Part shown: in pieces, positions 7,606 through 17,249 of the stretch
How positions within the stretch are numbered: position 1 is the first letter of the stretch
Layout of the letters: the number at the start of each line of letters is the position of its first letter
Origin: JBMNOZ01 sp050943335
GTDB taxonomy: Bacteria > Bacillota > Desulfitobacteriia > Desulfitobacteriales > Syntrophobotulaceae
Assembly: GCA_050943335.1 (NCBI GenBank)
Contig: JBMNOZ010000003.1
Coordinates: 1 to 64,000, forward strand
Reading direction: 5' to 3'
Length of the DNA stretch: 64,000 nt
Notes under the pieces: model-generated
What the model saw: only the letters and a program-made list of their open reading frames with translations
Databases searched by the model: none
What the model was told of the DNA's origin: nothing
Program-made: the position numbers and the translations under genes

Positions 7606-8712
7606 TCACCAATGGCTGGAGGGCAGATTGAGGTTGACGCTTTGGAATAAGGCCAGACTGAACCAGGTTAAAGGGGTGGATAGGAATTGGTCGACGCCGG
7701 GAGAACCGAAAAAGAGGGTTAAGGCCCAGAGGAAGAAGCAAGCCCCAGCAAAGTATTCCCAGCCGGTATCCTCAAAGAGAACGGTTAAGTAATTGCCCCG
7801 GGGAGCCTTAGCCTGGGCTAAAAGATAGAGTTTTACGGCCAGGATAAACCAAAAAACAACCAGGAAGATTAATTCGATCAGATTTAAGGCTCCGAGAGTT
7901 TTTAAGATAGGAGCGGGAAAGAGTAATTCCCCCACTGCCCCGCTGAGATCCGGCCTTAAAAAGAGGACTATCCCGCCGCAGAGAAGCCCCAGCCCTATTA
8001 CCCAGAGGGTTGCTTTTCTATTGGGAAGGATAATCAGGGTGAGGATTAAGATAAGGGCTAAAGTGCTTACTCCACTGGTTGAAAAGAGCAAGAGTTCCGC
8101 TAATAGGAGAGCCAGAAGCAGGAAATAAAGAAGCCTTAATCCCGCATGTCTCGTTTTCAACTGGAGACCGAAATTCGCGACCAAGCCCAGGATTACAAAA
8201 AGGCTCAAGAGATCGGCGGAAACAAGATCTAAATAGAAAAATAAAGGAGCCAGAATAAGAGCGGTTATAAGAACCCCTATGAGGGGTAAGGAGGCTGATT
8301 CCTGATCCAAAAAAATTGTTAAGGCTAAATAGAAAACAAAGAGGATTAGGAGGCTGAGGATTTCTCTCCCGGCTAAAATAGGATCGGGAGAGTTAAAAGC
8401 GAAAGCCGTTTTATAGGCTATAAACAGGAAAAGAAGGATTGGCAGAGGGTCCTTAAGGGCTGTTTTAAGTTTCTTTCTTTTTTCCGGAAAGATAAAGAGC
8501 TGAATAAAAGCGCTAAAAATCAGGACTGTTATTAAGATAGAACTCAAAGAAAGGGATACCGCTTCCCCCCTGATTAGCAGTTCCGGGTAAATATGGGAGG
8601 GATTCCCCAAAAGGACCGCGGCCGGTAAGACGGCAGCCAGGATTAAAGGGCGCCAAAAAACGATTATCAGTAAAACTATTAAAGTCAATCCAAAAATTAG
8701 CCATTCATACAT
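7606..8712 (-). CDS. O-antigen polymerase/ligase-like membrane protein, short
   Basis: The 368-residue protein is nearly all hydrophobic helices, about ten membrane spans, with a basic loop PEKRKKLKTALKDP near residue 80. Its layout follows the Wzy/WaaL-like protein at 10953 (basic loop, helix block, final periplasmic segment ahead of the last helices), but it is about 80 residues shorter. I do not see the usual SRGG segment; an STSGVSTLAL stretch stands at that place. It is the last gene of the polysaccharide operon. It could be a diverged polymerase, a ligase or a decayed duplicate. Function is inferred from fold and context only. Confidence 0.55.
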   Translation of the reverse strand: MYEWLIFGLTLIVLLIIVFWRPLILAAVLPAAVLLGNPSHIYPELLIRGEAVSLSLSSILITVLIFSAFIQLFIFPEKRKKLKTALKDPLPILLFLFIAYKTAFAFNSPDPILAGREILSLLILFVFYLALTIFLDQESASLPLIGVLITALILAPLFFYLDLVSADLLSLFVILGLVANFGLQLKTRHAGLRLLYFLLLALLLAELLLFSTSGVSTLALILILTLIILPNRKATLWVIGLGLLCGGIVLFLRPDLSGAVGELLFPAPILKTLGALNLIELIFLVVFWFILAVKLYLLAQAKAPRGNYLTVLFEDTGWEYFAGACFFLWALTLFFGSPGVDQFLSTPLTWFSLALFQSVNLNLPSSHW

Positions 8713-8770
8713 ATTTTAACCCTCTTCTTTCCTAATTACATTTTTGAGGAGCCTACAAAACCGAAAGGGA

Positions 8771-9919
8771 TTAGGTTAATACTTTCAAAAGAGCGTTTAT
8801 TACCCGATCCAGGTCCTCAGAACTCAGACCGGTACCGGAAGGGAGACAGAGGCCGTTATGGAAAAGATAATCGGAGATGCTTTCTCCTCCATCCCCATGG
8901 GGGAAATAGGCGCAGTCTTTAAATACCGGCTGTAAATGGAGGGGTTTCCATACCGGTCGGCCCTCGATGTTCTCTTTTTCCAGATAGTCTAAGACTTCTT
9001 CCGGGGAAGCTTTCCGGAGTTCAGGCTTTAAGGTAAGAGTGGTAAGCCAACGATTGGAACGTCCATAGGGGGCTTCGGGCATGAATTCGATACCCGGAAT
9101 TTCTTTTAAAGCCGTATAGTAGTAGTTAAAAATCTCCCGCCGTCTTTTTACTCTCTGGTCTAAAACTTTAAACTGCCCGCGACCGATACCGGCCAGGACA
9201 TTGCTTAACCGGTAATTATACCCTATTTCGCTGTGCTGGTAGTGGCGGGCTTTATCCCGGGCTTGGGTGGACCAGAAGCGGGCTTTTTCCAGAGCTTCTA
9301 AATCGTCTCCTAAAAGCATTCCCCCGCCGGAAGTGGTGATTATTTTGTTCCCGTTAAAAGAGAGGACCCCAAACCGCCCGAAAGAACCGCAGGGTTTGCC
9401 TTTATAAGTGGCTCCTAAAGCTTCGGCCGCATCCTCTATGACAGGAACTTTATAAAAATCGCAGATCTCCAATAAAGGATCCATATCCGCGCTTTGGCCG
9501 TAGAGATCAACGATTATTACTCCTTTAGGCAGCTTGTTTTCTTTTTTGGCTTGCAGAAAGGCTCTTTCCAAGGCTAAAGGAGACATATTCCAGCTTTCAG
9601 GTTCGGAATCAATAAAGACCGGCACCCCTCCCTCATAAACTATGGGATTGGCGCTGGCGGAAAAAGTGAGAGAAGAACAGAACACCCGATCCCCTTTTTC
9701 TATTCCCAGAAGTTTAACGGCTAAGTGAAGAGCGGCAGTGCCGGAATTAAGGGCTAAAGCCCCTTTGGTACCTATGTAAGCAGAGATTTCTTTTTCCAAA
9801 GCGTCCACATTAGGGCCTAAAGGGGCAATCCAGTTAGTTGTGAACGCTTCATTGATATATTCCTGTTCGTAACCGCTCATTTCGGCTAAGGATAAATGAA
9901 TTCGAGGTTTTAGGACCAT
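8771..9919 (-). CDS. DegT/DnrJ/EryC1 sugar aminotransferase (EpsN/PglE-like)
   Basis: This 382-residue PLP enzyme of the nucleotide-sugar aminotransferase family transfers an amino group, usually from glutamate, to a UDP-4-keto-6-deoxy-HexNAc. The PLP lysine is Lys192 in FNGNKIITTSGGG, and the cofactor aspartate lies in IEDAAEALGA. The start LSLAEMSGYE and TTNWIAPLGP are characteristic of EpsN/PglE types. I choose ATG 9919 because GGAGG lies eight bases before it. It overlaps the transferase gene upstream by ten bases. The substrate would come from the 4,6-dehydratase at 20432-22264. No partner N-acetyltransferase of the PglD/EpsM kind is in the cluster. Confidence 0.9.
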   Translation of the reverse strand: MVLKPRIHLSLAEMSGYEQEYINEAFTTNWIAPLGPNVDALEKEISAYIGTKGALALNSGTAALHLAVKLLGIEKGDRVFCSSLTFSASANPIVYEGGVPVFIDSEPESWNMSPLALERAFLQAKKENKLPKGVIIVDLYGQSADMDPLLEICDFYKVPVIEDAAEALGATYKGKPCGSFGRFGVLSFNGNKIITTSGGGMLLGDDLEALEKARFWSTQARDKARHYQHSEIGYNYRLSNVLAGIGRGQFKVLDQRVKRRREIFNYYYTALKEIPGIEFMPEAPYGRSNRWLTTLTLKPELRKASPEEVLDYLEKENIEGRPVWKPLHLQPVFKDCAYFPHGDGGESISDYLFHNGLCLPSGTGLSSEDLDRVINALLKVLT

Positions 9920-10914
9920 GTTTTTTTCCTCCAAGAGCTGTCTTCTTTTTGACTTTTTTCTAATTTGCTCTCCGCTAAGAGTTTAAACCGGAGGACCGGA
10001 AAAACCAGACTTAGGGCCACTAAGATAAAGAGAATAATTGACCCGAACCAGGGTAGGTATTTATAAGTAAGGACCCCGAGGAAAGCAGTAAGAAGGGAGA
10101 AGAAATAAATGCTCAGCACTGTCCCCAAATAGCTTAAACCCAACTGATCGGTGAGTAAATTATAGCTGTGGCTCCGGTCAGGGGCGAAGATAGGCTTTTT
10201 ATGCAAACGGCGGCGGATAATGCTTAAAACAAGATCGAAAAGAGGGTAGTATAAAATAAGTAAAATCCCCAGAAAAGCCGGTATTTTTAAACTTCCCCCG
10301 CTCTGGGCCATTACCCCCGCGACAGCCAATAAATACCCGAGAAACATACTCCCGGTGTCTCCCATAAATATCTTAGCGGGTTTAAAGTTATAAAGCAAAA
10401 AAGCAATCAAGGCCCCGCTCAAAGGAAGGAGGAACAGGGAAAACCCGGGGATTCCCAAAAAGAGAAAAGCCAGGGCCGAAATCACCGTTAAACCTCCGGC
10501 TAAACCGTCTAAGCCGTCTATCAGGTTAAAGGCGTTCATATAACCTATTATCCATAGAAGAGTTAAAACATAATCCCCAAAGTTGCCCAAGAGCTGGAAG
10601 CTGTAGCCTAAAAGCACAGTGGCTAAAGCGAGGAGGAACTGTCCGAAGAGCTTTACCCGGGGGCTTATGTTCTTTAAGTCGTCAAATAAGCCTAAAGCGG
10701 CAGAAGCGATAAAAAGAAGGCCTAAGGCCCAATACTCCAAAGCCCAGCCGTTTAAAAGCGTTCCGGCTAAGAGTCCCCCTAATATGGCGATTCCCCCGGC
10801 TTTGGGAGTGGCCTGCAAATGTATACTGCGGTAATTCGGGTTATCCATTATTTTTAATCTCATTACCAAAGGTACAAGAAGAGCGGTAAGGAGAAAAGCA
10901 AGGATTGCACTCAT
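9910..10914 (-). CDS. Polyprenyl-phosphate HexNAc-1-P transferase (WecA/TagO family)
   Basis: The 334-residue polytopic enzyme moves a sugar-1-phosphate, typically GlcNAc-1-P, from UDP-sugar to undecaprenyl phosphate, the first step of polymer assembly on the inner membrane face. Family motifs are visible: PNYRSIHLQATPKAGG near residue 25, LFDDLKNISPRVK, NAFNLIDGLDGLAGG, and FMGDTGSMFLGY. The usual HIHH-like motif after PDRSH is altered here to PDRSHSYNLL, which may affect substrate choice. It is the only initiating transferase in the polysaccharide locus, so it likely primes the glycan made there. Whether the product is a teichoic-type polymer or a capsule cannot be told. Confidence 0.88.
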   Translation of the reverse strand: MSAILAFLLTALLVPLVMRLKIMDNPNYRSIHLQATPKAGGIAILGGLLAGTLLNGWALEYWALGLLFIASAALGLFDDLKNISPRVKLFGQFLLALATVLLGYSFQLLGNFGDYVLTLLWIIGYMNAFNLIDGLDGLAGGLTVISALAFLFLGIPGFSLFLLPLSGALIAFLLYNFKPAKIFMGDTGSMFLGYLLAVAGVMAQSGGSLKIPAFLGILLILYYPLFDLVLSIIRRRLHKKPIFAPDRSHSYNLLTDQLGLSYLGTVLSIYFFSLLTAFLGVLTYKYLPWFGSIILFILVALSLVFPVLRFKLLAESKLEKSQKEDSSWRKKTWS

Positions 10915-10952
10915 AAGCGGGTATTCCTTTCCGGTCTGATTTCTCTACGAAG

Positions 10953-12287
10953 TCAGTTTAGACTTAGGGTCTCGGATCTCAGTTTTAAGGCCAGGAGACA
11001 GGCGGAGCTGAGCCAGAACAAGGGATCTTCGAAGAAGCGCCCTTCCCCTTGGGAGCTGATAAAAATAGCTAAGATCCAGAGGAAATAGCCCGCCCCGGCC
11101 AGATAGGCGTTCCGGGAATCGTTGAACATTCCCAGATAGTCGTTTCCGGTCCGGAACAAAACTAAAAGCTTTGCCAGGAGTACTCCCCAGATCAGGGCCA
11201 GAACTCCTAAGCCCAGTATCCCCAGTTCAGAAGCAATGGTCAGCACTGTGGTATGGGATAGGGTTGCCCCGTCAGCTACTGTTTTTAAATGAATATAATC
11301 CGTCAGAAATACGGTCTGGAAGGTTCCCAAACCCGTCCCCAGGACTATATGGTCCTTAAAGATTGCCAAAGCCGCCTGCCAGAGGTAAAAGCGCTGGGGG
11401 TTAGAGGCTTCCAAACCCTGGGTTAAGCTTAACATCCGCTCCATCATTTCCGGACGCAGGAGGAGAACTAGAGCACAGCCTAAGACACAGATCCCCAAAA
11501 TAGCCAACGCTCTTCTCCTTCTCGGCAGGATAATTAAAACAGCCAGAAGAACGATCGCCAGGGTTATAAAACCCCCCCGGGAATTAGTAAGAAAAAGTTC
11601 GACCAGTAAAACAATCTGGGCCCCGAAATAGAAATAGCGCTTACCCTTTTCCCGGGTATAGTACTGAAGAATAAAAGCCGCTATTATTCCCAGGATTAAG
11701 TAACGGGCCAGAATATTGGGATCAATAAAAGTTACTTTGGCCCTGATTATCCCTCTCCCCACTTCTGTTGCCTGAAGCCAGAGGAGTTTCCCTCTGGCCA
11801 CTTCATAAAAGGCAAAGGGGGCCAGGACAAGAGCCATGCCTAAAAGGGCTTTAAATGGATAGAGGACTTGTTTCCGATCCACTAAGGTAGCGATAGCCAA
11901 GAATACTCCGAAAAGTACGACCAGCCTGAGAACCTCGATTGCCGTTTCCCGGGGCGCTGCCGAGTAAGAAAGGCTTACCGCTCCCAGCGCTAGATAAAGA
12001 AGGAGAACCAAGGTGAGAGGATCTTTAAGAATTGTAAAGCATTTAATCCTTATTTCCCGGTAGAGAATAAAACGTAAAATAAGGGCTCCGATTAAAGCTA
12101 AGGATGTAAACCGGGTTAAGGAGAGAGGGCTTAAAATTTTTCCCACCGTTCCTAACTCCGGATACCAGGCGCTGGAGATTTCCAAAGCCACTGCTATAAC
12201 CAGGAGGGGGATAAGCCCCACCGGTTTCCTGAGCATTAAAAATGCGAGAACCAGAATGGTTATGAAAAAAAAGATCCAATGTAGCAT
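10953..12287 (-). CDS. O-antigen ligase/polymerase family protein (Wzy_C)
   Basis: A polytopic protein of 444 residues if the start is the ATG at 12287, which has GAGG at a good distance; the upstream in-frame ATG at 12305 has no ribosome site. It carries the Wzy_C hallmark TNSRGGFITLA and a downstream periplasmic loop with GTGLGTFQTVF. Such proteins polymerise lipid-linked repeat units or ligate finished chains outside the membrane. It sits between flippase and initiating transferase genes. Two other proteins of this general type lie in the same locus, so their division of labour is open. Confidence 0.8.
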   Translation of the reverse strand: MLHWIFFFITILVLAFLMLRKPVGLIPLLVIAVALEISSAWYPELGTVGKILSPLSLTRFTSLALIGALILRFILYREIRIKCFTILKDPLTLVLLLYLALGAVSLSYSAAPRETAIEVLRLVVLFGVFLAIATLVDRKQVLYPFKALLGMALVLAPFAFYEVARGKLLWLQATEVGRGIIRAKVTFIDPNILARYLILGIIAAFILQYYTREKGKRYFYFGAQIVLLVELFLTNSRGGFITLAIVLLAVLIILPRRRRALAILGICVLGCALVLLLRPEMMERMLSLTQGLEASNPQRFYLWQAALAIFKDHIVLGTGLGTFQTVFLTDYIHLKTVADGATLSHTTVLTIASELGILGLGVLALIWGVLLAKLLVLFRTGNDYLGMFNDSRNAYLAGAGYFLWILAIFISSQGEGRFFEDPLFWLSSACLLALKLRSETLSLN

Positions 12288-12317
12288 TATTATTTCCTCA
12301 CTCATTCTTAAAATTGC

Positions 12318-13733
12318 CTATTTGGGAAAAAACCTCTGCCAGAAGAAACTGCCTAAGCGGCGGAAATCCGAATCCAAGGCTAAGAGTACGGCACAGTACA
12401 CAACTCCGGCTACAGAAGCGGAGATTAAAGGATGGAAGCTGTAGAGAAAACGGGCTGTAAAAGCCATTATAACAGAAGCCAGGATAATTAAAGGAAGCTG
12501 ACGCCAGATGCGGATTTTATAAACCCGGAAATAAACTAAAGCGTAATAGCCGCAGAAAATATAGATTTCCACGATTATCAGGGCATAAGCGGCACCGTAG
12601 ATCCCAAAAAAGGTGCTTAAAACGATAATCAAAACAAAGAGCAGGGCTAGAGCTGAACCCTGGATTATCATCCGCTGGGTTTGCCGATTAGTAGTAGTCA
12701 AAACATCTCCTAAGGAAAAGCTCATACATTCTAAAGCCAAAAACCAAGCGGTAATCATCAGGATGGGAATAGAATCATTAAAACGTCCGGCATAGATCCA
12801 TTTTATAAGGGGATCGGCTAAGGTAAACATTAGAACACTGCCGGCGATTCCCACTGCCGATAAAACCTTAAAGACTTTTTCAATTGTCTGCCGGTGACTT
12901 TTAAAATCCCCCTCCCCCATTTTGTAAAGGGCCGGGTAAAGGGCACTGGTCATTAAGCTGGGAATAAAAACCAGAATGGAAACTAATTTATAAGCGGCGG
13001 AATATATCCCGACTTGGACATTGCTCACTTTTAGGGACAGAATCAGAATACTGATCTGGAGGAAAATATAATAAAAAATCCGGTGGATACCAAAGGGAAG
13101 GCCGCTTTTTAACATCTCCGGCAGTTTTTTAAGTTTAATCAGGGGTTTGACCTGTTTCCGGAGAGCAAAATATATAAGCAGGGTTATCAAAACATGGCTT
13201 ACGAGATGGGTGACCGTAATAGAGACCACACTTAAGCCGTTAAAGATTACCAGTAAAGTCAAGCCGCTGATAAGGACTGTGTTTAAAAATTGAAAAAGAG
13301 CGGCCAGGTACATTTTTTCTACAGCCTGGTAGTAATTATAAACTGATTGATTAAGAGCGTTAAAGCCTACCGCCAGCCCCAGAATAACAATCATGGCCTT
13401 GACAGTCTGATTATAGCCTGCAGGAAACATAAAAATTAACATTACGAGATAGCAGACAATTGCCGCCAGGCTCTTAAAAAGCAAGGTGTTGCCAAAATAG
13501 CTAGGTAGTACTGCCGGGTTGCGGGAGCCTTTCTGCACCATAAGCTGACTGATTCCCAATTCGGAAAACAAAATAATGGTGCCGACAAAAGCGTAAGCTG
13601 TTGAGTAGTCCCCGAAAGGCCCCGGCCCTAAATAGCGGGTGACCACTATCCCTACCACTGCAGTAATGGCTTTGGCTAAAAAGCCGGAGATACCCAAGGC
13701 AGTAGCATTTTTTATAATTAAACGGGTGTCCAA
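12318..13733 (-). CDS. Polysaccharide flippase (Wzx-like)
   Basis: The 471-residue protein has about 14 predicted membrane helices and the family opening RLIIKNATALGISGFLAK followed by VVTRYLGPGPFGDYS, typical of Wzx/RfbX and related MVF exporters. It would flip undecaprenyl-linked repeat units to the outer face. I take TTG at 13733 as the start, following a weak AAGAAGTG site. The stop lies just ahead of the polymerase gene, within one continuous operon. A flippase plus polymerase implies a Wzx/Wzy-type route rather than an ABC-transporter route; no ABC exporter was seen in the locus. Confidence 0.88.
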   Translation of the reverse strand: MDTRLIIKNATALGISGFLAKAITAVVGIVVTRYLGPGPFGDYSTAYAFVGTIILFSELGISQLMVQKGSRNPAVLPSYFGNTLLFKSLAAIVCYLVMLIFMFPAGYNQTVKAMIVILGLAVGFNALNQSVYNYYQAVEKMYLAALFQFLNTVLISGLTLLVIFNGLSVVSITVTHLVSHVLITLLIYFALRKQVKPLIKLKKLPEMLKSGLPFGIHRIFYYIFLQISILILSLKVSNVQVGIYSAAYKLVSILVFIPSLMTSALYPALYKMGEGDFKSHRQTIEKVFKVLSAVGIAGSVLMFTLADPLIKWIYAGRFNDSIPILMITAWFLALECMSFSLGDVLTTTNRQTQRMIIQGSALALLFVLIIVLSTFFGIYGAAYALIIVEIYIFCGYYALVYFRVYKIRIWRQLPLIILASVIMAFTARFLYSFHPLISASVAGVVYCAVLLALDSDFRRLGSFFWQRFFPK

Positions 13734-13739
13734 GAATTA

Positions 13740-14855
13740 TCACTTCTTTAAATTTACTTCTTCATAGAGTTTCAAATACTGCCCGCTAATATCTTGCCAA
13801 TTGAATTTATCACAGTTTTTAAGGGCTTGAGCGGAGAGTATTTCATAGTTTTGCAAGATCTTTTCAATCCCCCGGGCAATCTCAAGGGGGCTTCTAGGGT
13901 CAACAGCGTAGCCTACTACCCCGTCTTCAAACTGACCGTCAAAACCTTCGCCCTGAGAGTAGATAACGGGAAGTCCCTGACTTAAAGCTTCCCCATACAC
14001 TAAACCGAAAGTTTCTGACAGGGAGGGCATGACGAAAATATGATTTTCCCGGTAGGTTTTTAAAAGTTCCTCCCTAAGCTGGGGTTTTAAATAGCGGATA
14101 AACTCCTGTTTTTTAATTTGCTCATAAACCTTTTTATCTTTTACCGGTCCTACTACTGTGAATTCTATCTCATAACCCTTAGTGGTTAATATTTCTAAAG
14201 CTTTGACTGTTCTGATAATATTTTTGTTTTTATTTAAGCGACCGGCAAAAATTATTTTGACCTTCTTTTCCGGGGGAGTTTTTCCTTTCTTCTCCCTGTT
14301 AGCCAACCAAAAATCAGCGATCCCATTGGGAATTATTAAAGATTTAGCCAGGAACTCCTCCCGTAGAGGAGCCGGGATATATCCGGCCAGAAGCTTGTCC
14401 CGGTAGGGTTGGGAAAGGAAAATTATTTTTTCCGCTTCTTTTAGAATTTTAACCCCTAAAGGCCGCAAATGGAGCATATATTTGAAAAAAACATTCAGAT
14501 CGGTGTTTCTAACAGCCACTAAGTAAGGAAGCCCATATTTCTCTTTAAGTTTAAGGGCCAGATAACCGTTGGAAAACAAAGAGTGAGCATGGGAGAGAGT
14601 GAAATTATTTATTTGATATCTTCTTTCCAGGCTTTTAAGAATTTTAGCATGTTTTAAATGAAATATACACCGCTCCCATTCGCTAAAATCCGGGCTTACT
14701 AAGGTGTAGTCCCCTAAATCGAAATTTTTTAAATCCGCGGAAAAAGGGACCGGCACAAAAACATCGATTTTCAAACCTTGTTCGACCTGTTTATCGTAGA
14801 GATTTTTATAAAAACTACTCCCGTTATAGTAGGAGTTAAGATGCAAGATTTTCAT
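13740..14855 (-). CDS. Family 4 glycosyltransferase
   Basis: A GT-B fold retaining glycosyltransferase of 371 residues. The N-terminal MKILHLNSYYNG strand and the C-terminal nucleotide-sugar site with ETFGLVYGEALSQGLPV (the EX7E motif) are clear, as is IFAGRLNKNKN at the domain junction. It has no signal peptide and should act at the inner membrane face on lipid-linked intermediates. I choose ATG 14855, six bases inside the open frame, because AGAGG precedes it. It is seven bases from the flippase gene. Donor and acceptor sugars cannot be predicted. Confidence 0.85.
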   Translation of the reverse strand: MKILHLNSYYNGSSFYKNLYDKQVEQGLKIDVFVPVPFSADLKNFDLGDYTLVSPDFSEWERCIFHLKHAKILKSLERRYQINNFTLSHAHSLFSNGYLALKLKEKYGLPYLVAVRNTDLNVFFKYMLHLRPLGVKILKEAEKIIFLSQPYRDKLLAGYIPAPLREEFLAKSLIIPNGIADFWLANREKKGKTPPEKKVKIIFAGRLNKNKNIIRTVKALEILTTKGYEIEFTVVGPVKDKKVYEQIKKQEFIRYLKPQLREELLKTYRENHIFVMPSLSETFGLVYGEALSQGLPVIYSQGEGFDGQFEDGVVGYAVDPRSPLEIARGIEKILQNYEILSAQALKNCDKFNWQDISGQYLKLYEEVNLKK

Positions 14856-14876
14856 GACCAACCTCTGCCGTTTCCT

Positions 14877-16196
14877 TTATAAGCGCCAGTAGCGGTAGCC
14901 CCGGGCCTCAATCTTTTCTTTATCCAAAATGCTTTTAACATCGATTATAATTTTTTCATTATTGTCCATTTCTTTAAACAGACCATCGATTTCTTCTATT
15001 GTCAGGGCTTTAAATTCCTCATGGGCTACCGCGAAGACAAGGCAGTCCGCCTCTTTCACTTTCTCCAAAGCTACTAAATCCAGGCCGTATTCTTCCCGCG
15101 CCGCGGCTTTGTCAGCCCGGGGATCCACTACTAGGGGTTCCAGTCCGTAATCATTTAAGGTTTTAATTATATCTACCACTTTGGAATTTCTGGTATCGGG
15201 GCAGTTTTCTTTAAAAGTAATCCCCAGAATGACAACCCGGGCTTTTTTGACCACTTTATCCGCTAAAATGAGCTGTTTTAAAATGGCGTCGGCGATAAAT
15301 TCGCCCATCCCGTCGTTTATTTTCCGGCCGGCGAGGATAATCTGGCTGTGGTAGCCGAGTTTTTCCGCTTCATAAACAAAATAATAAGGATCCACTCCGA
15401 TACAGTGACCGCCTACCAGCCCGGGATAAAATTTCAGGGCATTCCATTTGGTGTTCATCGCTTCAATAACATCCATGGTATCGATTCCCATGCGGTCAAA
15501 AACCATGGCCAGCTCATTCATAAAGGCGATGTTAATATCCCGCTGGCTGTTTTCCACCACTTTCGCCGCTTCTGCAACCTTAATGGAGCTCGCTCTGTAG
15601 ACTCCGGCTTCGATAATAAGCTCATAGATTTTGGCTATTTCCTCCAGGGTTTCTTTATCCTGACCCGAGACAATCTTCACTATTTTTTCTAAGGTGTTTA
15701 TCTTGTCCCCGGGATTAATTCTTTCCGGCGAGTAGCCGATTTTAAAATCCACTCCGCATTTTAAGCCGGATTCTTTTTCCAGAATCGGGACGCAGATATC
15801 CTCTGTCACTCCCGGGTAAACAGTGGATTCATAGACCACAATAGAGCCCGGTGAAAGATTCCGGCCGATAATGGCACTTGCTCCTTCTACAGGGGCCAGG
15901 TTAGGGGTTTTATCAGAATTAATCGGGGTGGGAACAGCTACAATATGAAATCTGGCTTCTTTTAGTCTCTCCTCCTCAGCCGTAAAGTCCACGCTGGTAT
16001 TTTGAATTGCCTCGTCCCCTACTTCTCCGGTAGGGTCGAAACCGGCTTTATACAAGGCGATTTTTTCGGCATTGATATCAAAACCGATTACCGGAACTTT
16101 TTTGGCAAAGGAGACTGCCAGGGGCATCCCCACATACCCTAAACCGATAACGGCAATCTTTTCTTCTTTTTTGAGCAATTTATTATACAAAGACAT
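14877..16196 (-). CDS. UDP-N-acetylhexosamine 6-dehydrogenase (TviB/WbpO/WecC-like)
   Basis: This 439-residue member of the UDP-glucose/GDP-mannose dehydrogenase family oxidises C6 of a UDP-HexNAc to a uronic acid using two NAD+. It shows a Rossmann GLGYVGMPLA near residue 20, the FHIVAVPTPI strand, YSPERINPGDK, and the catalytic cysteine Cys265 in VGGHCIGVDPYY. The short GYSPERINPGD form points to the TviB/WbpO branch (UDP-GlcNAc/GalNAc) rather than UDP-glucose dehydrogenases. It would give the polymer an acidic sugar. The ATG follows GGGGGAAAAACA. Exact substrate is uncertain. Confidence 0.88.
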   Translation of the reverse strand: MSLYNKLLKKEEKIAVIGLGYVGMPLAVSFAKKVPVIGFDINAEKIALYKAGFDPTGEVGDEAIQNTSVDFTAEEERLKEARFHIVAVPTPINSDKTPNLAPVEGASAIIGRNLSPGSIVVYESTVYPGVTEDICVPILEKESGLKCGVDFKIGYSPERINPGDKINTLEKIVKIVSGQDKETLEEIAKIYELIIEAGVYRASSIKVAEAAKVVENSQRDINIAFMNELAMVFDRMGIDTMDVIEAMNTKWNALKFYPGLVGGHCIGVDPYYFVYEAEKLGYHSQIILAGRKINDGMGEFIADAILKQLILADKVVKKARVVILGITFKENCPDTRNSKVVDIIKTLNDYGLEPLVVDPRADKAAAREEYGLDLVALEKVKEADCLVFAVAHEEFKALTIEEIDGLFKEMDNNEKIIIDVKSILDKEKIEARGYRYWRL

Positions 16197-16250
16197 TGTT
16201 TTTCCCCCTGTGTTTACAATGTTAACATGAGAAAAGGGAATTTTCCAAAA

Positions 16251-17249
16251 TTAATAGTCTTTTAAAACGGCCACTAATCCCCCTAGAGAGCCCAAGCCGT
16301 AAGAGAGATGGAAAATCGGAAAGAGGATGAATAAAAGGGGAACCTGCTTTAATTGGTCCGCTTCCTTAAAAGCAAAAATCAAACTCAGTAAGAAGTAGAG
16401 CCCTAATTCACAGAGAAACAGCTTTCCAATCAGAGGAAAGAAAATACCGAGCAGCGGCAGAATTATTAATGAAAGTAAAAAGAGAAAGGGAATAAAATGT
16501 CTCAGACCCATGGAACCCGGGCAGAGCTTCATGGTAATAATATTCCATTTGCCGTTACTCAGAGCCATTTTTACTAAATCCTTAACATTATCCCGGCAAT
16601 AGTAGGAGAATTTTATATCGGAGGCCAGATACACTTTCCCCCCGTTTTTCCGGATCCGATAATTCATCTCATTGTCTTGATTCCGGGTTAGGCGCTCGTC
16701 ATAGAGACCGAATTCGGTAAAGACTTCTCTCCTAAAAGCGCCGAAGGGAACAGTATCCACATATCCGCTTTGCCCTCCAACTCGAAACCGGGAATTCCCG
16801 ACCCCGAATTTAGAAGCTAACAGTTTGGCAATAGTGTTTCCTACAAAGCCCCGGCTTTTTGTGGTCGCTACCCCGCCTACATTATGAGCATCGGTATTAT
16901 CCAAATAGTAGACGCACTTGGAGATATAATCCTTTTCATATTCGCTGTGGGCGTCTAAACGAATAATATATTTTCCCACTGCTTTTTTGATCCCGATATT
17001 CATAGCGTATGGAACGGCTCTTTGGGGATTGTTGTACAGCCGGATTAAATCAGGGTAGCGTTCTCTGAAACCCTCTATGATTTCCTTAGTGTTATCTTTC
17101 GAATCCCCGTCGACAAAAATCCACTCCATTTGGGTTTGGGGGTAATCTTGTTTTAACAAGGAGAGAATACAGTTTTCTATGTATTTCTCTTCGTTGTAAA
17201 CAGGCATTACAACGGAGACAATTATGTTTTTATCACTATTCTGAGGCAT
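16251..17249 (-). CDS. Family 2 glycosyltransferase (ExoA-like)
   Basis: A GT-A inverting transferase of 332 residues with VVMPVYNEEKYIE, VDGDSKDNT, the metal-site region IIRLDAHSEYE, and NQDNEMNYRIRKNGGK as the acceptor-site motif. Two or three hydrophobic helices at the C-terminus (about 250-330) anchor it to the membrane. The N-terminus overlaps the preceding truncated GT4 gene by 14 bases, a coupling that suggests both were once co-translated. The family resembles succinoglycan ExoA-type enzymes. Sugar specificity is unknown. Confidence 0.85.
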   Translation of the reverse strand: MPQNSDKNIIVSVVMPVYNEEKYIENCILSLLKQDYPQTQMEWIFVDGDSKDNTKEIIEGFRERYPDLIRLYNNPQRAVPYAMNIGIKKAVGKYIIRLDAHSEYEKDYISKCVYYLDNTDAHNVGGVATTKSRGFVGNTIAKLLASKFGVGNSRFRVGGQSGYVDTVPFGAFRREVFTEFGLYDERLTRNQDNEMNYRIRKNGGKVYLASDIKFSYYCRDNVKDLVKMALSNGKWNIITMKLCPGSMGLRHFIPFLFLLSLIILPLLGIFFPLIGKLFLCELGLYFLLSLIFAFKEADQLKQVPLLFILFPIFHLSYGLGSLGGLVAVLKDY